64,000 bases of DNA from Holacanthus passer (Eukaryota; Chordata; Actinopteri; Pomacanthidae): the NCBI GenBank assembly GCA_025331565.1, contig JAFREQ010000181.1, positions 558,001 through 622,000 of the forward strand, in the 5' to 3' direction. Made by a program: the position numbers and the translations under genes. Positions 24,836 through 37,654 of the stretch are shown here, piece by piece; position 1 is the first letter of the stretch; each line of letters opens with the position of its first letter. The notes under the pieces are model-generated. The model made no database searches, had not been told where the DNA came from, and saw only the letters and a program-made list of their open reading frames with translations.

Positions 24836-27800
24836 TGGAATCGATGAATATATGAATATAATTTTAACAAAGAAGTTTGCCTATCTATGTTGGGGCTATT
24901 CAATCTGCCAGCCAAATGACCGGAAAACAAATAAACAAACAGGGAATCAGATAACCAGGTAAGAAAATTGGTATTCTGGCATCTAATCACACAAACATGT
25001 GGGTAAACACACATTCAAGCCTCTAAGCTGTCAAACAGACAGATAAATGAGGCCATCACACACAGAGGTATGTAAATAAACATTCTTACATTGTGGCCAT
25101 CAGACAGTCAGACACAGTGAGAAAGAAAGGTGGGTGAACAGGCACTCAGGCGATCAGACAGATGTTCAGCTGGTCAGACTGCAGAAATATTGGTATTGAT
25201 TTCCTCTCTTTGATCCACCCTGTAAACCACATCAAAGATTCAGCCCAAGCTGGAGAGACAGAAACAGAAACGCAATATTTGCTTGGCCCTTTTCTCCTCT
25301 TTCACTTTTTTTGCTCCCCTTTCCCCTCCCCAAAACCCCTCTAAATTCCTCCATGACAACTCTCAGCATGTCATTGCATCAGCCTATTTCTGTATTTTGT
25401 CTGCCAGGAAATGCATGCAGATAAAGAGAGGGAAAATGCTGCTGTGAGCCAATTAAAGTCTTAGACTATCCTGTTATTTTTGTTTTGTTCTGTATCAGTC
25501 AGTTGACTGAGTTTGAGGCAGGAGAGGAAGAAAAAATAGAGTAAGCATGAAGACAGTCTTCCTGATTGATTTTATGCAGTGCCTTACGACATGGAAAAAA
25601 TATCCATGATACATCCTTTAATTGGCGTTCATGAACTTTTCATTTGATGTAACCATTAAAGAGAACTGGAGCAAAAGAGTCCATAGTACTACTCGTAATA
25701 TTTGATTGAAAAATAATTTCAGGTGCATAAAAAAGCAGTGGTATTCAGAACGTGACATTCATTTATAAAAATGTTGTAAATGAACTAAATGTTAAAACTA
25801 TAACCTGGAAGAAGAGACTCTGTAGGGCAAGTAAACAACATAAATTTTGATATTTTCTCTTCTGCCTGTTGTAAGAAGGCATATAATTTGTCAAATGCCC
25901 CTGGCTAACATTGTGAGAGTACAGCCATTACTGTGTGACGACTGACAGCTGTGATGGCTTGCCGTAAATTCTGTTGAATGCCAGTAGAAAGTAGGTGAGC
26001 CTGACCAGCCTCGTTGTTCCACTTCATTAGTTGTTCCCTGGATTCATGACAATAGAATAAACATGGTCCTCCTCTGGGGTGCAACTAATTAGCTCATGTT
26101 GCTGCCAGCATTTCTTTATGCTTTTTAGCATTAAAAGGTTGTCAATAAGGTTAAGGTTGAAGAACAAAAATGTCACGGGTTCTAATTTCCACTTCAGCTG
26201 CGAGGTCTGGGCAGGAAACCAAATGAGGAAATTCATTGCGGTGCCCCTGACCAAGGCATTTAACCTCTAAATAGTGTGGTTTATTATGTTGAAAAGCAGG
26301 GCTGTGGCTGTGGTGGAATCTAGGGACTTCAGCAACCTTGGAGGAGTCTGCATCAAGTGAAAGTATTTTTACACTCTGTTTTTACAACTGTGTTTGTTTT
26401 GAAACAGTGTGTCTGAGGGACTTCAACACCTGAGAAAAGGCCCGGTTGCAAAATAAAACATTTAGCTCCGACTATTTAACAGAATGCTTGAATTTCTTGA
26501 TCCTTTTAGGCCAGGAGGACTGAGAATTACGATTAATGTATCCTGGACAAAAACTACAATCTTGCATTTAAATATTTAATTTCTTTCTTTCATTTCTTAC
26601 AAAGACCGTTTGCATTGATCGGACCAACAATTGCTTACTTGCTGTGTGTCAGTGAGAGGTAAATCAGCATAAAAACACATCAATATCTTGTAGAGAATCA
26701 TTTTGCATTGGAGAAAAAAAGTCACTAATTCCTTTCAGTGGCAAACTCACGTCTTCAGGTCAATGGATGGAATTAGTAGTAGATGAATATATTATGCCAT
26801 TTATGAATCAATGTATAGATGTCATTAATGTTTTTCACTGGGCTTTTTTATTCTATGTTTATTTTGTACTATCTTACACACTGTAAATTATCATAGACTG
26901 ACACCAAATACAAATAAGTCAGCACAATAACAAATCATTCACTTGGCTTGCAGCCATTGCAACATGATTGTGCACACTCTTTTGCAGTTGAATGAGAATG
27001 GACAGATGTGGCAGGTTTGTGGGAGCTCCTGAACTGGAGCTGTTCTGTTTCTGGACAGACCTTTCTTTTTCTCCAACCATACCCACAGTAGCTAAAGGCC
27101 AAGGTTTTCCAGGAAAGTGTGTCACTTGTGAGATCTATTACCACATTTATAGCAGTAAGGTTGAAGCAGGTGAGATAACCATATAAGGTTTCTTCATCAG
27201 TCCCGACTTCACTCGCGACTGCTACTTGGATGGTATCTTGACCAATCAAGCCTCATGTTGGGCTTTTAAATGATTTGATTCATAAATGGCACAGAAATTC
27301 ATTCCTGTCTACAATGTCAAAGTAACTGCTGAAACATTAAATTTTCTTCTTACTTACTTCTCTAATATAATATCCTGACGGCACTGCTATGTGGACCTAT
27401 GCGGTGCTTTGGAAAGATTGACTGTCATTACAGCCAGTGGTTGTAATTGTGAAGAGTTCAATCGGTGAATCTGTCATTTCATTTGGCAATTATAGAAAAT
27501 ATTTAACAGAAATTGCATGAGTATAATTTATGTACAGCATCTTTATAGAAAGTAGATGTAGTGAATTATGGACAGACTATTAATTGCAAGAAAGTATGGT
27601 GTAATATTTCACAATATGTTCACAATCAATAATTATATTAATTATTACAATGATTCCAAATCTGTGAACAATAAAGTGACTGATATAAAAAAGTGAGAGT
27701 CATATACTATAAATTCCTCTTCCTCCTCACTTCATATACTCTGTCTATGAAGAATTGCATTGTTGAATGATGACTAATTTCTTAATTTGTTAAGATACTT

Positions 27801-28189
27801 AAAGAAATTATTTTTTCTAGTTTGACTATAACTAATAAAAATATTATTTTACTCTTTCTTAGTCTGATACAATACAACAACACTGATGTCATCAGGGTTG
27901 TCACCAGCTTGCTATTATAGAGAGAATACAAAATCCTAACAAATACTGTGCAGTACAAACTTCATCTCTAAATGGCTTTAAGGAAACATTTTCAATTAAG
28001 ACAGCTGCTGTTAGTTAACCCCACTGTGTAAATTGTTTCTTAAATATATACTGTAACTGTGTGTTTATGTAGAAATAGCTGTCAGGTTCCATTTTCCATA
28101 TGATAGGTAGAAAATATATAAGAAAATAAATAGAAAATAAAGAACAGTAACAAGCAAATACTGCAAGTCTAAAAAATAGATCAACTGTT
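24836..28189. other. Non-coding; possible SINE scrap at 26150-26275
   Basis: No exon identified. 26150-26275 contains GGGTTCTAATTTCC (B-box-like) and GGTGCCCCTGACCAAGGCAT, similar to the CCTGAGCAAGGCAC signature of the SINE at 9566, so an old SINE fragment on the plus strand is likely there. The 104-codon frame at 26935-27249 has no recognisable domain. Confidence 0.45.
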
Positions 28190-28600
28190 TGAAAGGTCTG
28201 AGGTTTTGGTCCTGATGGACTGCAGCCTCTTGCCAGAGGGTAGTGGTTGAACTTCATCAGCTGATGCAGAAAGTGCATCCTCTGCTGTGCTTTCTTGATG
28301 AGAGAGCTGATGTTCAGCTCCCACTTGAAGTCCTGGGTGATGATGGTGCCCAGGAAGTGGAAGGACTCCACAGTATTGACCGGGGAGTCACACAGGGTGC
28401 TCGGGGCAGGTGGGGCTGGGCTCTTCCTGAAGTCCACAAACATTTCCACTGTCTTTAAAGTGTTGAGCTCCAGGTTGTTCAGACTGCACCAGGTCACCAG
28501 ATGGTCAGTCTCCCACCTGTAGGCGACTCATTCCTACCAGAGATGAGTCAAATGAGGGTGGTATCGTCCACAAATGAGATCTTTGCACCGGTTCCTGAGA
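28190..28600 (-). pseudogene. LINE reverse-transcriptase C-terminal remnant
   Basis: Reading the minus strand from 28600, FVDDTTLI (a variant of the F/YADD catalytic motif C, first Asp retained or shifted to V-D-D) is followed by TWCSLNNLELNTLKTVEMFV...ESFHFLGTIITQDFKWE...KKAQQRMHFLHQLMKF. This is the thumb region of a teleost non-LTR reverse transcriptase. A stop occurs just after the DD motif, and the frame is lost near 28200. The texture is close to the fragment at 56440-56990. Confidence 0.85.
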
Positions 28601-30424
28601 AGTCTAGGTGCTGCAGGATGAAGTGACATCACAGTCTCTGTGAACCCATCCAAACTGTTTGTAACAGATCTGAAAACATCTCAGGGGGACAGTGTGATAG
28701 GCGCTGTTGACTGTAGTGTAACAGTGATCCAAATTATTCTCCTTCCCGGTCGGCATTTAATAAACTGTCAGTATTTGTGGAGATCATGCCTGTGGTTATC
28801 TTTGTTGCTGTTTCTTGAGCTCTTCTCTGGTGAAAGAGCTCCGGGTATCACAGCACAAAATTGAATTTAGAAAACTAAATTTGCGACACCATCTAACACA
28901 TATAGATATCTATCGTATAGATATATAATAGTATAATTTGAATAATGTCCTGTTAAATCTGATTTTCAGCTTCACTTAATAACTTAATTGAGGTCCAAAC
29001 CTGTGGCTCAGGTGTTAATTATTATAACAAGTTGTTTAATATCACATGAAATTTCCAGCTATGTATGTAAATGTGTGGCAAAATTTCTAAAAACGTAAAA
29101 ATAGTTACATGGCATTATGTTTTTTTGTTTGTTTGTTTGTTTTTTTGATTTGAGGTTGCATTTGTACACTGAGCAACACCTTAAATTAACTTCAACAGGT
29201 AAGAGCTTGACTAGGACTTTTTTCTTGTTTTTGTTTGGTTCCTGTTTGTGACTGTTATATTTGTCATATTTTGTAATTTTTTATATTTTAACCGAAAAGG
29301 TTAAAACTTTTCAAAAATAGAGGTTTAGAGGTTTTGAGCAACAAAATGTGCAAAAACAAAGACATACAGAAAGGTAGAAAGGCCTTTTCATACATGACAT
29401 GACTCTAAATCACTAGACAATCAAATAGTTCTAGCATACAAACCCCCGTAAAAACAACCTGTAGTTTTAAACAAGGACGAATCATGAGACAGTGAACTCT
29501 GGCACACGTAAGTACTCGGTTGTACATTGCATGATTGTAATGGATGACACAGAGCTAAGAACTGCCTGAAGCAATAGGTGGATTTCCTTGGACATCAAGA
29601 TTTACACAAATGTACGAAACATTTGAAATTAAATTTGCATTTTCTGACTGAGAAGCTACTTTTCTTTACGTCTGCTTTTGCCCGAATAATCCCGGCCCTG
29701 AGCCCTGTAGCTAAGCCTCACTGTGTTGCTGTAAGCATTAATTTAGAACAGCGGACAAACACCTGAGTCACGGGTGTTTTTGAGCCTCTGTCCTGTTACT
29801 ACAAGGTAATCCATAACTCCCAGAAAATTAAAGCCAAGAGGGAAGTCTAACTGCTTTCCAGTGTCCGGCCATAGCAGATCCACTAATGGACTTTCCCACT
29901 CAACATATTTAAATTACTGTATCGATTTTGATATGGGCTTATGAAGGAGAAGGCTAACAAATCTATAATAAATAAAGATTTGATGTGTGTGCTTGTGTAA
30001 CAGTGTGTGATCATATCTCTTGTTTGAACAGAGATCTTTGACAGCCACTTCTAACAGAGACTCTGCCTCAGGGGCCTCCTGACCTCTTGGGCCCCTGAGC
30101 CCATGCCTGGAAAACCCAGTCAGTATCGTGTCATGCATCTTTCCATGACAGCAGCTACAAGCTGCTGGATGTATGCAAGAGAAACAAGGTGTCAGTTCAA
30201 ATGACTTAAAGTCTGTGGTTGTACATCCAGGACATTTTCACACTTTCAGAGCTGAGGCGTTTAACATTTATCATCAAATTACAAAAGATTAGAAAATGAT
30301 CACATTCTGTTTTATTTATGTCAAAATCAGGGTTGTAGTTGTAGCACTGAAGCAGTTAAATGAAGACATGCTGCTGGAAAAAGCTTGGGTGCCCTCTAGC
30401 TGTCAGAGTAGAATACTGCAACCT
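28601..30424. other. Non-coding, nothing recognised
   Basis: AT-rich, with a (GTTT)n patch at about 29119-29142 and a short palindromic ATAGATATCTAT cluster near 28902-28930. No gene seen. Confidence 0.55.
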
Positions 30425-30630
30425 GAAATGTACTATAGCCAAAGGTATACGGACAGGGATGTCCACGTTTGCGTATTTTTAGTCTAGGTCTGTTTTCCTT
30501 TGTTTGGCCTTGGCTCCTTATTCCAATAAAGGAAATCCTTCTGCTACACCATATAATGATATTTAGGCAATAGTATGCTTCCAACCTTGTGGCAACAGTT
30601 TGGGAGTCTTCCTCAGTCAAAATTGATTTT
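30425..30630 (+). mobile_element. Tc1-like transposon scrap
   Basis: ATAGCCAAAGGTATACGGACA faces an inverted partner (TGTCCACGTTTGCGTATTTT) across a few bases, like two terminal repeats brought together. It is followed by AAAGGAAATCCTTCTGCTAC...CTTCCAACCTTGTGGCAACAG, a piece of a Tc1 transposase reading frame (KGNPSATPYNDI...). The element is almost entirely deleted and non-functional. Confidence 0.7.
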
Positions 30631-33411
30631 TGGCTGTATTTTCAGTTTTGTGCAATCTGATAACTGGTGGAAATATTTTCCTTAAATAATTCCTTCACCA
30701 TATTCATAGAGACATATAAACACACCTCTAGAAAGGCTGAAGAGAAACATGTTGCTCTGCAAAAGAAGAAACACTAATTCCAGCTGAAATTACAGTAATC
30801 AAATACAAGCCAGTTGATCAACAACATGTAGTTACTCATGTGTGGTAATACCCAAGATTACAATGTATTTCATTTATTTTGAAGCTTCTATCCAACGTGA
30901 CTTTGATAAGTTAATTCTATAACATCTCCACACACCAAGTTATTGTGTTTCAACAGGCTACTGGCTGCCACTGCTTGGCCCATGGGGCTGGCCCATGCCT
31001 ATGTTGGCCACTTGTCTCATGCATCTGTTCATGTTCCAGCTATGTTTAGGATGAATAATATAATTCCCCTGAATCTATTGAACCCATTCATATAGCCATC
31101 ATTTTTTGCAGTCTTTCATGGTTTCACATGTTCATTTTATATTCAAGTTTGTTAATAGTAGTAGCAGTTGAATTCAAGAAAAAAAAATCACAATTTGAAT
31201 AGAGAAAGAGGCATTCCAGGTATGCAGTCATAAACTGATATGACATCACACAAAAATGAAAGAGTAAAAAGTGATCTTGTCACACTGGTCTCACCCTAAA
31301 CCAAGGGGAAAGTTGTTGCTGTAGAGACACTTTCATAAACACCAGATTTTAACCATGTAATAACAAACATGACAAACTGCATCTTTTTTGGCTAAGTGGC
31401 TTTTAATAGGAGTCAACTGGTAACCAGTATCCACAATCTTTGATGGAATAGCTGAAAGTACAAGCAGTGGCATAATTCCTGAAGAAGCTCGGTCATAATA
31501 CTCATGTTATCATTCAACAGATGCTTCTCTCAGGGTATTTTCACGTTTTTCATGATCTATTGGGAGTAGCCACTAAATTTACAGTTTAACGTTATATTTT
31601 CTTTCTTTCTTTCTGTCTCACATTATTTTCTTTATGTGACCCATGCATATTTTTAATATATTTTATATTATGTAAATATATATGTATTTTATTTATGTAA
31701 AAAATATTTAGAATATTTGACATCTTATTTTAAGAACAATGACAGTATCAGACAGTAAACAGTATCAAAACACAAGCACTGCACAGTTTACCAGCCATTT
31801 CATCAACTGCCCACTAGAGAGCAGAATTGTACATAATATGAATCTCTAGAATCACCTCTGGAATAATCATCAGATTATGACACTACTTAATAAATATTGT
31901 CACTGCATGGCAAATGCTGTAAGGATCAACTATACTTGAGTTCCTGATAAAGAAGAGACGTAGATTAAATGCACATGATCCAAATGCAGGATGGCTGACT
32001 TCTGTGATGTCCCCAGTTTTTTAGCAATGACAAGATGTACTTTTAGTGATGGGACTGCAGTACAATATTGATTGCACAGGTGATAGGTACCAGAAACACC
32101 AACAACACACAAAACAATAATATATCTAAAGTTTTCTGACATTAGCCACCTTAATAAGTTGATGGTTATACCGGACCAAGAGTGACTGTAATGATGAGAG
32201 TTTTTGTTTGCAAAACAAAGAATGTGTTCTTTAAAAAGTTGCATAGTATCATTTGAAGTAAAAGTTTAAATGTAAAAACCAGTAAAATTCTGACTTCTAC
32301 TTGTGATTGAGAGTAATAACACATGTAACACACATATGTATTATCAAACAAACGCACTATAGGCAGCAATAAGAATGTTTTTTTTTCTCTGTAGGGGCAT
32401 AACTATTCATTATCAGGTTCATTATCATCTTTTAACCTCATCCTCCTAAGTATACATATACAGTGCGCATCATTGACAGTGTATGTGATAAACTAATGAT
32501 GACTACTTTCTCTATTAGTCTGTCTACTAGAAGAATGAGTCTCTACTTCATCCTGTCAGATGTCACTGTTTCACTTCACTGAAGCAAACTGGTGTGGGAG
32601 TGCACAGCTGTGTATATGCGTGTGTGTGCACACATCATGAATGTGCATGACTGCTTAGTTGAGTAAATACGTGGTTACATAAGTGTGTGATTTTTTTTCT
32701 CCATGTTCACATCTGTGTGTCGATGTTCATGCGGTCACCAGTGGCACCTTTGACCTGAAGGCAGTCCACAGCCTGACCAACTGATACTGTATCTGTCATG
32801 TCTGCAGACTGACATCATTCACCCAGCCTCACATTGCACTTTCCAGAGTGCTGAGAGTAGAACAGAGCTCATGAGTGTCAGCTCATGAGTGATCAGAGCA
32901 GCTGAGGCTCATGAGTGTCAGGCAGCCAGCAGCACTGATGGTCCTGGCATATTTAGTGCCCTTGGCAATCTCAGGAACACCCTCCCTCAACTGACCAACA
33001 TCAACTCCCCATGTCCACCCAGATTCCTTATTTTAAAAAACACAAGTCCAACCACATGTAGAGTGTGCAACACCACTCTTTTCTTTTCAGTGTGTCATAA
33101 ACATGGCAATAAACTGTGGTTGTGTCTGTATGGTTCTTGAAGTTTTTGAAGATCTTTTTCTGTCATACAGTATTTTTTTTTTTTTTTTTGCTGTTCCGTC
33201 TCGTTTTCTCTTTGCTGCTCTTCCCATCCTGCATCTCTAACATTTTTGCTTTGCCACATTCAAAGCTGCTCTCATTCACAAATGTAACCTTTTATCACAC
33301 ATTGTTATGCCCGCAGGAAGCTTGCACTATTTCGAACTTTGACAGCTTGCTAGTAAAGAACAAGTTGGATATGAATATGACCTTGTAATATACACTCATT
33401 ATTGTCACTTT
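30631..33411. other. Non-coding, minor repeats
   Basis: No gene or dated transposon recognised. GCTCATGAGTG occurs three times within 32868-32920, and a T(18) run is at about 33172-33189. Confidence 0.5.
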
Positions 33412-33424
33412 CAAAATCAATTCC

Positions 33425-33634
33425 ATCCATCCATCATCTGTACACCGCTTAATCCTCTGCAGGGTCGCGGGGGGGGGGCTGGAGCCTATCCCACTTAGGG
33501 CGAAGGCAGGGACAGGACAAACAACCTTCACACCTACAGACCTACAGACAATTTAGAATATTCAGTTAACCTCAGTGTCCATGTTTTTGGACTGTGGGAG
33601 GAAGCCGGAGTAACCACTGCACCACCGTGCAGCC
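33425..33634 (-). mobile_element. SINE of the (TGGA)n family with internal deletion and 13-bp target duplication
   Basis: This is the same family and orientation as 21424-21776: tail CCATCCATCCATC at the left, body GGGTCGCGGGGG...GGCTGGAGCCTATCCC, and head TAACCACTGCACCACCGTGC at the right. Flanks carry CAAAATCAATTCC at 33412-33424 and 33635-33647. About 100 bp between the GCCGGAGTA segment and TAACCACTGC, including the B-box region, are missing. Confidence 0.9.
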
Positions 33635-33939
33635 CAAAATCAATTCCCTAATTATTAAATAACCCATGCTGTTGTATAAAGAATTTAGTAGTACATACAG
33701 TAACTTTGGCATTATTATAGTATATTTGGTAGTGAATTTCCTCACTGAGGGACGAATAAAGGAATATCTTCTTATTGCAAGATTTACCAAAAAATTTGAC
33801 TATGTTAGATGACAATACTTTTTACAGATATAAAAACTGTAGCCATCTGAGCACAATATAACCTTCTATAGTTTGGTCTCATTTTGACACAGGGCCTTTC
33901 CACAGGACAAGACTTCAGTACCTCCTTACTGATATGTAT

Positions 33940-35276
33940 TAATCAAGCAGCAACCTCTGGCGCTGAAAAATGAAGCCAACACAGAAGTGCCAAAAGCTGC
34001 AGTTCCTCAAATGAACACTAGGGGCAGGCTCCAAAAGGGAGTCATTTACATTTGACCCCCATGTTAAAGAAGAAAACATGGTACAAAAAATGGCTTTAGT
34101 CTCTTTAGCTCATTTTCCACTTCATGACAACTGTACAGGGGGTAAATTTTTTTATAACACACTTGTTTAAAATCTGAAATCTGAAACAATGAAGAGTGAC
34201 GTCACTTTGATTGACAGCTGCCTGCTGGCTGTCGGCTCCAATCATGGAGCTCATTCAGTCACTGAACTTCAGCTGTTTGTGGTGTTTTTGCCTTGATATT
34301 TTTTCATGTAAATACTGGATAAATAACACGGCTTCCTGAGCGGTTAAATGTAATAACAGACTGTCCAAAAGTCGGTGCTCCCGTTTTTTCGTTTACTAGT
34401 AAGTATCCAGTTAATGAATTAGCATCGGGCTCCAGCTAGCTGCCGGCTGTGTGGTGTCATTGTCCGGGACGTCTGCGCTGTTTTCTCGGTGTGTTTGTTC
34501 TGGTTTTTGTGGAGCTGCTTGTTGGCTGGAGTTTGACTGTGCTGCCATGTTGACTGTGTTTCTCTTGGGTGTCCAGGACGAGTTTCTCCGGGGGGAGACG
34601 GTGGTGTTGAGCTAAGCTAACGATGTTAATGGGAGCATCTTGTAGCTTCAGTTATTAAACCTGCTGAAGTCAAAACGTAATAACAAGTGTTATAGTTTAT
34701 GGTGTTTTTACCTTTGAATAAAAGGCATCTGTGTGAGGTTGTAAAATAAAAACCCTCCATGTTTGTTAACCAATGTTATGTAATCTTAAACTGAATTGTG
34801 TTTTTGTAACTTCAATTTCTGAATGTTTCAATTCATTAACTCAGATGTTGTTATTGGTTAAGCTGGAGTTGGTTATTGAAGCTAAACAGAAACATATAAT
34901 TTCATGGTCCACAAACTCAAATATTATTATTTATATTTATTATTGTTAAAACAGAAATTTTAAGTTTATTGTACTCCAGAAACTGACTGATTGTGACATA
35001 TAATGTTTTGCCGGCTTATTAAAGTACCATAACCGATGCAGAAGCCAGCCGGTACCATCAGGTTATCTGGCAAGCTGGATGGCCGTGTTTCATCAAAAAA
35101 GCTTCATTCAGCTCCACCCCCGCTCCACCTCTTTGTCCATATTTGGATTAACCGGAGTTTAGGGGACGTCACTACTGCCAAGATGGCGGTGCCCTACAAT
35201 GGGCTTCAAAATCGCCCTTCAGAAATCTACAGGTGACGTCATGGAGGCTACGTCCATGTTTGTACAGTCTGTGGTA
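33940..35276. repeat. Unclassified teleost interspersed repeat
   Basis: The segment CTCTGGCGCTGAAAAATGAA...GTGCCAAAAGCTGCAG...AACACTAGGGGCAGGCTCCA and the terminus GTGACGTCATGGAGGCTACG...TACAGTCTGTGG match a repeat I recognise as very common in fish genomes, probably a non-autonomous DNA element. The right end is clear at about 35276; the left end is uncertain and no target duplication was identified. The interior at 34915-35060 is homologous to the interior of the hAT at 10045-10866. The segment also includes an ATGGCGG motif near 35180. No protein is encoded. Confidence 0.65.
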
Positions 35277-37654
35277 TTCATTGTTGTATCATGACATTAA
35301 CATGGAAGCAGGTCTACTATACTGACCAAAAATAGTCCTAACCCCAGTAAGAGAGTGAATGTTGTAGTGGACCCACCTTGCCATCATTGGAAAGCTTATG
35401 GTGGCATCACTTTGTTGTTTATGGACCCAAGAATTTCCTCTTTCACTCCCTCCTAACAAAACTATCACGCTGACACTAAAGAGAGTGGACGAACCATCCT
35501 TTCCCAGGAAAGACTAGCCGAACTGTCACGGCATAGCAGATTTCTGTCATGTAACCATACTGCCATCTATTGTTCATGTATAGTTAGTCCTCCTTCATTC
35601 GAAACTAGCAACAATGTTTATTCACAGTAGTATTTCATTAGTACCAATAAAAGGATTATATAATCTCCACTCATTTAGCAGTATGGTTAGAAAACTTTAT
35701 TCCTTTCTTACTATGTAATCATTTGTAATTTTTGGAAATTTGGAGTTATGGACTGTCCGAAAAACCTTGCCTGTATTGTTTCTTCTGTAACTGATAGTAC
35801 TGTTAGCGTCATTTATCATTTTTGTTTTTAGTATTTTGGGGGTCTTTTGAAATCGAACTCTTTAATAATTTCTTAATCTAGTAAGTAGTAGTAGTAATCT
35901 TAGTTCATTTGTTTGTTAATTTTCCTAACAAGTGTAAGTTTGAAATTAAATTATTAAGAATGTATCTGCTACTGTATATTATGTTCTGTGTATGTAGTTC
36001 ATGATGAGAAAATGTGATGTCCAGCCATGTACATTAGTGGGATGTGAAATAGGCAAGATACATTCTTCTTCCTTTGTCCTTCATGTTCGATCATACTTTT
36101 CATTGTTCATCAGGAGTCGTTATATTTTACATCTTTTTTTGTTCCCATCTGTGAACCACATGCCATTTGTTAGAGCCTTTAATATACACTGCCTCTGTAA
36201 ATGTAAAGGTTATATTTTTAGTGGTGGAGGTTCCAGTGGGAATCTAGCTCTCAGCCCTCTGGCAGCATTAGGGCAGTGTTGTCCTGAGCTACATGAGACC
36301 ACATGGTTATGAATTATGAATATCAAGAGTGAGCATGTACGCACAGAATGGTGTAATCTTGCAAATGTTTTTTTTCTCTGTGCTATAATATCACACTTTA
36401 ACACGCTTTCTTTTTTAGTGATGTATTGAGTTTTGCATCACGTACTGAATACCCTTTTAGACTGTGTAATTTGATTATGAGGTGTCCCTTCCAGTGACCC
36501 CTCTGCAGAGAGCTCCTGCAATGGCCTGCAGTTCCATTCACACTGATTCATTTTAATGCCGGGCAGATAAGATACAGTCACTTTATCAGAGCTTTCTCCT
36601 TGAATACAGCTGCCTTCTGCCACTGGAAACAAATGACAGACAAATATAGTTATCACTAGCTGGTGAACATAGTGGAGCATTTAGAAGCTTATTTCAAATT
36701 TGGTAAAATCATCTGCCTTTTTTTCTACCAGTAGCAGGCAGCTTTTTTCAGTTTAAAAAAACAAAACAAAACTGAAAACTGCAGCAAATCACTGACTACC
36801 TGGCCAACACAGTGGACCTTTTAGGAGTGTATCTTTCTCAGGAGCTGGTGGAGACCAAAATTTGGTATTGAACTTATACTTAAGTAATATTGGACATTCA
36901 TCAGGTGGACACAAACAGTCTCAAAATGGATGCTAATGGTGCTATGTGTCCACCTTATGTGTAGCTATAGAAACCTTATAAAGAGGTAATACAGCAACAT
37001 TGTGTTAGCAGGTTGTCCAGCTGCCCTTAAGCGACAAAACAAAGTAACAAAGAGTAACTTAACACATCATGAAAATCTTGTCTTTTCCCACCCAACAGTG
37101 GTGCTGGGTGTGTCCTGAGGTGAAACAGGCTTGAAACATTCAACCAGAGAGGACAGCAAAACACTACTTTTCAGCTTGGTGTTACATTCTGCCTTAAGGA
37201 ATGGTTTCATGGTTTTTCTAAATATCACACTTGAGTTGCCCACATGACCCTGTGGCCTCCGGAGTGACCTTTGAGAAAAAATTTAACATGTTGGAGGTGC
37301 CTCAGCAGCACATGAGAACCTTCCTTCTTTCTTCTGAAGCTGAATATTATTCATTATTAATGGTAATGTCATAATGAATGTGTTGTTGTGCTGTTGCTTA
37401 CCCCTCAACTTTCCATCTAGCACCATCATCATGTTAAAGTGTTCATTTGTCTGATGCTTTGGCCATATACTAGCAAAACTAATGGCACTCCCATCAACCT
37501 CAGCTGAACTTTGTGTTTAGTGCTAATTAGCACCCATTAGCAACTGTTAGCGTGCTAACAGTAAATTATCCTGTTTTTTTTGTTTTGCTTTTTTCTGAAA
37601 GTCACTGTGCTTTTCATTCAGACCGATTGCTGTCAAAATTGAGATCAGGTCCTG
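35277..37654. other. Non-coding, nothing recognised
   Basis: No repeat family identified. 36440-36610 is a less AT-rich block with paired GATA sites (AGATAAGATACAGTCACTTTATC in parts) and could be regulatory. The 103-codon frame at 36001-36312 has no recognisable domain. Confidence 0.45.

Noticed and set aside
28015..28497. 160-codon minus-strand frame as a host gene
   Set aside because: The recognisable part is LINE reverse transcriptase. The remainder after about 28200 is unrelated AT-rich sequence read through by chance.
32868..32920. Triplicate GCTCATGAGTG as a regulatory array
   Set aside because: Three copies of an 11-mer with irregular spacing and no further context; too weak to claim function.
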